A DNA stretch of 64,000 nucleotides, from positions 2,237,001 to 2,301,000 of the forward strand of contig NC_134679.1 of NCBI RefSeq assembly GCF_024713945.1, in the 5' to 3' direction. The position numbers and the translations under genes are program-made. Origin of the DNA: Dermatophagoides farinae. Lineage: Eukaryota > Arthropoda > Arachnida > Sarcoptiformes > Pyroglyphidae. Below, piece after piece: positions 57,690 through 64,000 of the stretch. Positions within the stretch are counted from its first letter, which is position 1; each line of letters starts with the position of its first letter. The notes below the pieces were generated by a model. That model ran no database searches and was not told where the DNA came from. It saw only the letters and a list, made by a program, of their open reading frames with translations.

Positions 57690-59757
57690 ATGGCTGAAAT
57701 TGTTCAACAAGTTTTTGAAACATCAATACTTGAACTAGCTGTATTGGAAAAATATCATCTATTCAAATCATCGGAAATCAAAACCATTCTAGGCAAACGT
57801 CGAGAATTTGAATATCGTCTTCGTAAAGTGAATAAAAACAAAGATGATTTTCTACAATATCTTGCCTATGAAGAAAGCCTATTGAAATTGATTCGTGTAC
57901 GTTGCGATAAACTTGAAGTCGAAGTTGATAGATATGAAATTGAATATAGCTTTATTGAACATATAAAAAAATTATTTGAATTCACCATCAATAAATTCAA
58001 ATCGGATATATCAATATGGTTATCATATGTAGATTTTGTGAAAAATCAAAAGATGTACGATCTTGTGTCGATCATTTATTTCCGTATGTTACAGATTCAT
58101 AATAAACCATGGTTATGGATTCAATATGCTAAATTTGAATTCGAAGAAAAGGCATCATCACAAACAGCTCGTAAGATCATGTTGAAAGCAATTTCATTCC
58201 ATCCAGAATCCAAAGTGATATGGCTTGAATATTTTAAATTTGAACTATTATATTGTGCCAAAATTCGTAAAAGATTTAAATTGTTTTTAAAGTTTTCCGA
58301 TGAAAAGTAAGTACAAATTATAAAGTACATTATTTTTCATTTTAATAATCCCATTTTTTTACAATATAATTTTATCGTAGATCGACTACAGAATGGAGTG
58401 ATAAACAATCAAAAGATAATATCTGGAATGGAAAATTAGCATTAATTGTTTATAGGCATGCAATCAATCGTAATGATCAGTTCGATTTTGCAGCCAATTT
58501 TATCGACATTTGCAATCGATTTGATTATGAAACAACCAAAGAGGTTAAACAATCCATTATAGATGATCTTAAAATTAGATTTGATAATCGTGAAGAATTC
58601 TGGAATCTTATGGCCATGAATAAATATGAAGAATATAAACAAAAACTACGTGGAAATATGGCTGAAAATGATGATGAAAAATTGGCAATCAAAAAAAATG
58701 CCATCATTGAAACGGTAGAAATATTTGAAAAAGCATGCATACGATTCGATACAGCCTTGATGTGGGAGTTTTATCTCGAGTTTAGGTAAGCAAAATCCTC
58801 ATTTATCGGACATTGTTTTTCTATTATTTATCTTTTATTTTGTCTAATTTTTTCCCATGAAAAATATAATCCATTTGATGGCAAAGATTTAAAGATTTAT
58901 TAGAAAATTATAACAACAATACTACGGATCAAGCGTCTGAAATTCTACATCTATTAGAAACATTATGGAATGTTGATAAAATCACAATGAAAATATTTCA
59001 ACAATGGGTTCGATTCTATTATACCTGTTTTCGTAGTAATCAATTAGCGATGCAAAGACTTCAACATTTATTATTGGATAGTGCCGAAAGATGGCCCAAT
59101 GATTTAAGTCTACATCTATTCATTGGTAGTTTTATGGCTAAATTTCCTTCAGAAAATCAAAAAATTGTACAAAAATATTTTGATGATTGTCTTATGAAAA
59201 AATTTACTCATTTTGACCAAAACAATGCTAGTATAGGCATGGATTTCTGGGAATTATACATTGATTGGTCATTGAAAAATAAATTACAGGCACAGAAAAT
59301 TTTAAAAATTATTAATGATTTCAACAATCAAATACTGAATCATTGTCCACGTAAAATGTCTGAATATTTTAAACCAAAAATTCTTGCCATCAATTATCAT
59401 CTAATGGGCATCAATCGTACACGTGCTTATTATGAAAAAAATAAATCCGTATCACCTATATGTAAGAATTTTTTTCTAAAAATGATCGAAATTGAAAAAC
59501 ATTCATTAAATGAAGAAGATGATCAACAACAACAACGACAACAATCATATGCCAATGTATATGAAGATCTAATACATTATTTCGGTAATGATGATGCACA
59601 AATATGGATTGATTATATCAAATATGCAATGTATGATATGGGTGATATAGTCAAATCAACTAATCTATACCAGAAAGCATTAAAATGTCTACCCTCGTTT
59701 ATTTGTAATGATTTTTTGCAAAAATATGCTCTATTCCAATCATCATCATTAAAATAA
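57690..59757 (+). CDS. UTP6: UTP6, small-subunit processome HAT-repeat protein
   Basis: Nucleolar component of the U3 snoRNP/small-subunit processome that matures 18S rRNA. Coding parts 57690-58306, 58381-58785 and 58887-59757 give 630 residues; human UTP6 has about 600. The Met at 57690 is chosen because MAEIVQQVFE matches the conserved UTP6 start (MAEI.Q). Conserved features follow: LEKYHLF.SSEIK, FLQYLAYEESLLKLI, WLSYVDFVK and then HAT repeats (for example WIQYAKFEFEEKASSQTAR, ISFHPESKVIWLEYFKFEL). Introns are 74 and 101 nt. AATAAA lies at 59857-59862. A Gln-rich insert sits near the C-terminus. Confidence 0.92.
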
Positions 59758-60110
59758 TTGTTAATCTAATCCGATTGATTTAATCATTATTTACATATAT
59801 AGACATTATAATTGTCCTTTCCTTGGTTACAATCACAATGATTTTAAATGATAAAAAATAAAATAATTATTATTAGTTCAAAAATCATTGAGTGCTTTTT
59901 CAAAAAAAAACTAACCGCGATCATTCATGTTAAGCGTAGATGACAAGTTTTTACTTTTTTTTATCAATTGGCACTGATTGATTGCGACCCATAAATACCT
60001 TCCATTGTTTGTGGATGGAATCTTAAGCTGTTTCTGCCGATGAAATACATCACATCAACCCTTAATCGATGATCAGTCAAACAAAATACAAACAAAATTG
60101 AAAAATTAAA
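59758..60110. other. Intergenic region between UTP6 and the ABCA gene
   Basis: 353 bp containing the UTP6 3' end, with AATAAA at 59857-59862, and the upstream region of the transporter. Nothing else is recognised. Confidence 0.6.
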
Positions 60111-63100
60111 ATGTTTGGCTTAAATCGATTCTGGCTTTTGTTTTGGAAAAATTATAAACTTCGTATCCGTCATCCATGGATTCTATTGTTCGAATTAGCT
60201 GTACCTTGTTTGTTTACAATCATTTTGGTTGTTGTTCGTACGATAACATCATTTGATCGTGTTACCAATGCTACTGTTTTTCAGCAACGAGAAATTGAAG
60301 GCTTATCTAGTATCTATGAATTCAACAGTAAAATGATTCTGTTTGGTCCAAAAACAAACAGAACAATTGAATTAATGGATATATTTACAAAACTCACAAA
60401 AGGCATAAAAGGTAAGCGTTGAATTTTTTTTATTTAATCATTATCATTAACATTAAATAATATGGAAATTCTTTTAAACACACACACAATGCTTCAAAGT
60501 TCTGAATTTTGAAACAGAAGAGGAAATGGTCGATTATTATGTTCAGAAAGATTCGGATTCGATACGATGTGGTATTTGGTTCAATTCTTTGACGGATGAT
60601 TCGTTGGATTTTAAGCTCCGTTTTTCGTTTGCACCGAGAAAATTAAGCAGTACCTTTGAATTCTCACAAGTGAATGAATTTACGTGGCAAACGTTAAAAA
60701 ATTTTCCAATGTTTCAAAAACCAGGCCCTAGGTCTGAAAATTCTGATGATGGAGGTCCACCTGATTATTATAAAAGTGGATTTTTATTTATTCAACATTT
60801 TATCAGTCGTGCATATGCTTATCAACAGAATCCGAATGCAACTTTAGAATTTTTCGATAATGTTCATTCTTACAATATTCTACGATTTCCATATCCACCA
60901 TACAATAATGATCAATTTATGTTTTCACTTCAATTCATGTTTCCAATTATCATGATGATCAGTTTCATTTATCCAAATGTTAATCTTGTGAAAAATATTG
61001 TTTTGGAAAAAGAACTTCGATTGAAAGAAGCAATGAAAATGATGAGCCTAAAAGATTGGATGTATTGGTCATCATGGTTTTTTGATTCAATTCTTTGGAA
61101 TAGTATCAGTATAATATTCATTACAATTTTGTTTTGTATATCATTTCAACCGGATCATGGTATCATCAGTAATAGTAATCCAATCCTTATATTTATTTTT
61201 TTCATGGCCTACATGATATCATCGATTTTATTTTGTTTTTTACTGAGTACATTTTTCACAAATGTAAGTAGTGATTGTTTTTTTTATGGGGAAAACAAAT
61301 CAATTTAATTTTTTTTTGAATTTACATTTTTTTCAACACCAAAAAAGGCAAACATAGCCGGAATAGGTGCCGGTACAATTTATTTTCTATCGTTCATACC
61401 ATATCTAAGCGTCAGTCTAAATTATCAGTTAAGTTTTATCTTGAAGATGAAAATTTTCTCATTTGATTGCTATTGATTTCTTTTAATAGGCAACTATCTC
61501 GAGTGGCCAAAATATTAATTAGCTTGCTCTTCAATACAAATATGGCCTTGGGTTGTATGTTTATATCGATTTGGGAAAGTGAACATGCTGGCTTACAATG
61601 GTCCAATCTAGCCGAACCAGCAACATTGGATGATAGTGTGACATTCCAGGACATCTTGATGATGTTTGCCATAGATTCGATAATCTATCTGATTTTAGCA
61701 TTATATATCAGTAATGTTTTTCCCGGTAGATATGGTATACCAAGAAAATGGTACTATTTCTTACAGCCTTCATATTGGTTTGAATCAAAATCAAAAAAAT
61801 CGATCACCTTCAAATGATACTGAAATGCAGGATAAACATTTTAGCCAAAATAAACGTGGCATTGAATTGTGTGGTCTAACAAAATCCTATAATCATGGCA
61901 AAATTAAAGCATTACAGAATTTTAATCTGATGATGAAATCAAATGAAATCACCGTATTGCTTGGCCATAATGGTGCTGGAAAAACGACGCTCATGTCGAT
62001 CCTTTGTGGTTTAATACCACCAAGTTCTGGATCAATCTATATCGATGGCAGTGATACAGAAAATGATTTTGATGAAATACGAAAAAGTCTTGGAGTTTGT
62101 CCACAATTTGATGTGCTATTCAATCATTTAACGGTTGAAGAACATCTGTGGTTTTATTGTAAACTAAAAAATGTTAATGATTCAAAAATCAACGATCATA
62201 TTGATAAAATAATCAAAATGTTGGATTTTGTTGACAAACGTCATAATCAAGCACAAACGTTATCGGGTGGAATGAAACGAAAACTTTCCGTAGGCATAGC
62301 ATTGATAGGTGATTCGAAAATTGTTTTATTGGATGAAGCAACATCCGGTATGGATGTTTCAGCTCGTCGATTCATTTGGGATCTATTGATCAAAGAGAAA
62401 AAAGATCGTGTTATATTGTTATCGACACATTTCATGGAAGAAGCTGATGTACTTGGTGATAAGATTGCCATCATGGAACAAGGTCAATTAAAATGTTTTG
62501 GATCATCCATTGAATTGAAAAAGAATTATGGCCTCGGTTATTTATTAAATTTCGTTGTTAAAGAAGAACAAATCGATGTGAAACGTTTGACCGATTTAAT
62601 TCGATCACATGTTCATCATGCCAAAATATTAACTTCTGTAGGACGTGAAGTGACATTTAGTTTGCCTGAAAATGAAGCATATAAATTTGAATCATTATTT
62701 GCAAATATTGAACAAAATATGACACAACTTGGTATTGTAAATTTTGGAATTTCAATGACAACACTTGAAGAAGTATTCTTACGTGTGGGTGATTTTGCTC
62801 AACAAGGCACTGAACAAATAAATAGTTTTTATGAAAAAAATACACAACATTTTGGTGATAAATTTGGCAATGAATCATCAGTGATTGAAAAAATTAAACA
62901 TAATTCATTGAAATTGAATCAAGGTTTCCATCATCAAATACAAGTTTATTATAGTTTATTTGTCAAAAAGATTTTGTTCACTTATCGTAATCTATTCACA
63001 TTGTTTGCACAATTCATTTTACCCGCCTTGTTATTGGGCCTTAGTATCGTTGTCAATCGAAATCAGTCTGAACGAACCATAAATTCACCACAATTATTGC

Positions 63101-64000
63101 TAAATATTGATTCATTTCATAAAATTGAAGCCACAGTATTTCATGATGAAAATCAACAAATAAATTCACTATCCAATTTGTATCAAAATATCATACGAAA
63201 TGCCCATACGGCCACCATTATCGATGGTAAATATTTGCATGATGAATGATTTGATTTTTTTTTATAAAAATATTTTTTCTTTCAATTTCAAAAATTCAAT
63301 TTCCAGAAAAAGTAAACAAAACCGATCAACTCAGTGATTATGCTATTGAATATCTGGCCAACTATGGTGCAAAACATGAAGATCGTTTCAACATGTATTA
63401 TATAATTTCGGCCATATTTGGAATGGATAAAAATGGAATGAAAATTATAGCCATGTTTAATAATCAAGCATATCATTCTAGTGCCATTTCTATTTCTTAT
63501 ATTGATGAAACAATAATCAAATATTTAATTGGTGAAAAATTTCAATTAAGAATCTGGAATCATCCATTTCCACGTAAACAGTTTGATAATTTACAGGCCG
63601 TTGGATTCGATATGTCTCAACAGATACAAGTATCGAATAATATTCAATTTTCCGTTGCTTTTCTGGTGGCCAGTTTTATTATATTCCTGGTGAAAGAACA
63701 ATCAACGAATTTTAAACACATTCAACAGATTAGTGGATTGAATATGTTTCAATATTGGACTAGTAATTTCATTATTGATTACATTATTTATCTGATTTCA
63801 TCATCAATGTTATGTGCCATAATTTATTGGCTAGATGTGACCAGCTATAGAGAATGGAGACAACAAGGTCGCCTGTTTCTTATATTTGCTACACATGGTT
63901 TTGCAGCATTGCCAGTGGTTTATATTTGTTCATTGTTTTTCCGAAATTCAGCAACCGCTTATGTTCGTCTTGCATTATATATACTAATAGTGGGAACATC
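60111..64000 (+). CDS. ABCA-family lipid transporter, ABCA3-like, partial, one frame break
   Basis: Full-size ABC transporter of subfamily A (lipid movement across membranes), cut by the right edge after about 1,191 residues. Exons: 60111-60411, 60500-61263, 61348-61427, 61490-63226 and 63307 onward. The start FGLNRFWLLFWKNYKLRIRHP is typical. After an extracellular loop come the spans with EKELRLKEAMKMM, then nucleotide-binding domain 1: Walker A GHNGAGKTT (61963-61989), signature LSGGMKRKLS (from 62260), Walker B with DEATSGMD (Ala where Pro is usual) and STHFMEEAD. The second membrane half begins and runs off the end. One extra base in an A7 run at 61793-61799 separates PSYWF from the linker before domain 1. 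The second exon may instead start at 60524, still in frame. Confidence 0.9.

Noticed and set aside
61776-61830. A 54-nt GT-AG intron to explain the ABCA frame break
   Set aside because: Its donor would leave two bases of a codon while the downstream frame needs zero, so the joined frame fails.

Overview
This window is nuclear DNA from a small AT-rich eukaryote, most likely a mite (Acari) and perhaps an astigmatid such as a house-dust mite. The clues are arthropod-type genes, very short GT-AG introns (many of 54-135 nt), and dense (ATC)n/(GAT)n, (CA)n and poly(A/T) tracts. Coding proteins also carry long Asn, Gln, His, Ser and Ala runs. A receptor resembling the HR96 ligand-binding domain fits the placement, but the species is an inference. 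Nothing looks bacterial, viral or plasmid-like.

Layout: 1-20.47 kb is a gene-free, microsatellite-rich stretch. At 20.58-24.14 kb (- strand) lies a two-exon empty-spiracles/EMX homeobox gene. A second gene-poor stretch runs from 24.14 to 31.30 kb. From 31.3 kb to the right edge the DNA is a compact cluster of housekeeping-type genes: an M14 carboxypeptidase (+), TBCK (-), CRELD (+), FAM32A (-), a nuclear-receptor ligand-binding-domain protein without a visible zinc finger (+), an SLC24-like exchanger (-), tau-tubulin kinase TTBK/Asator (-, seven exons, 6 kb), NOL9/Grc3 (-), CNIH4 (+), UTP6 (+) and an ABCA3-like transporter (+, cut by the right edge). I rebuilt exon structures by hand from reading frame, splice sites and family resemblance. 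Every complete gene gives a length divisible by three once stated corrections are made.

The genes form head-to-head pairs with short shared upstream regions (TBCK/CRELD 297 bp; NOL9/CNIH4 413 bp) and tail-to-tail pairs (carboxypeptidase/TBCK 85 bp between stops; CRELD/FAM32A 126 bp). NOL9 and UTP6 both serve ribosomal RNA maturation and lie within about 4 kb of each other; the other neighbours have no evident joint pathway.

I found no clearly new multi-gene system. The points most worth a second look are the receptor without a DNA-binding domain, the SLC24-like protein that has lost two key acidic residues of its second alpha repeat, four separate +1 frame breaks in three otherwise well conserved genes, a carboxypeptidase M-like enzyme with a type II membrane anchor, a 25-nt microexon inside the TTBK kinase domain, and opposed microsatellites that form large inverted repeats.
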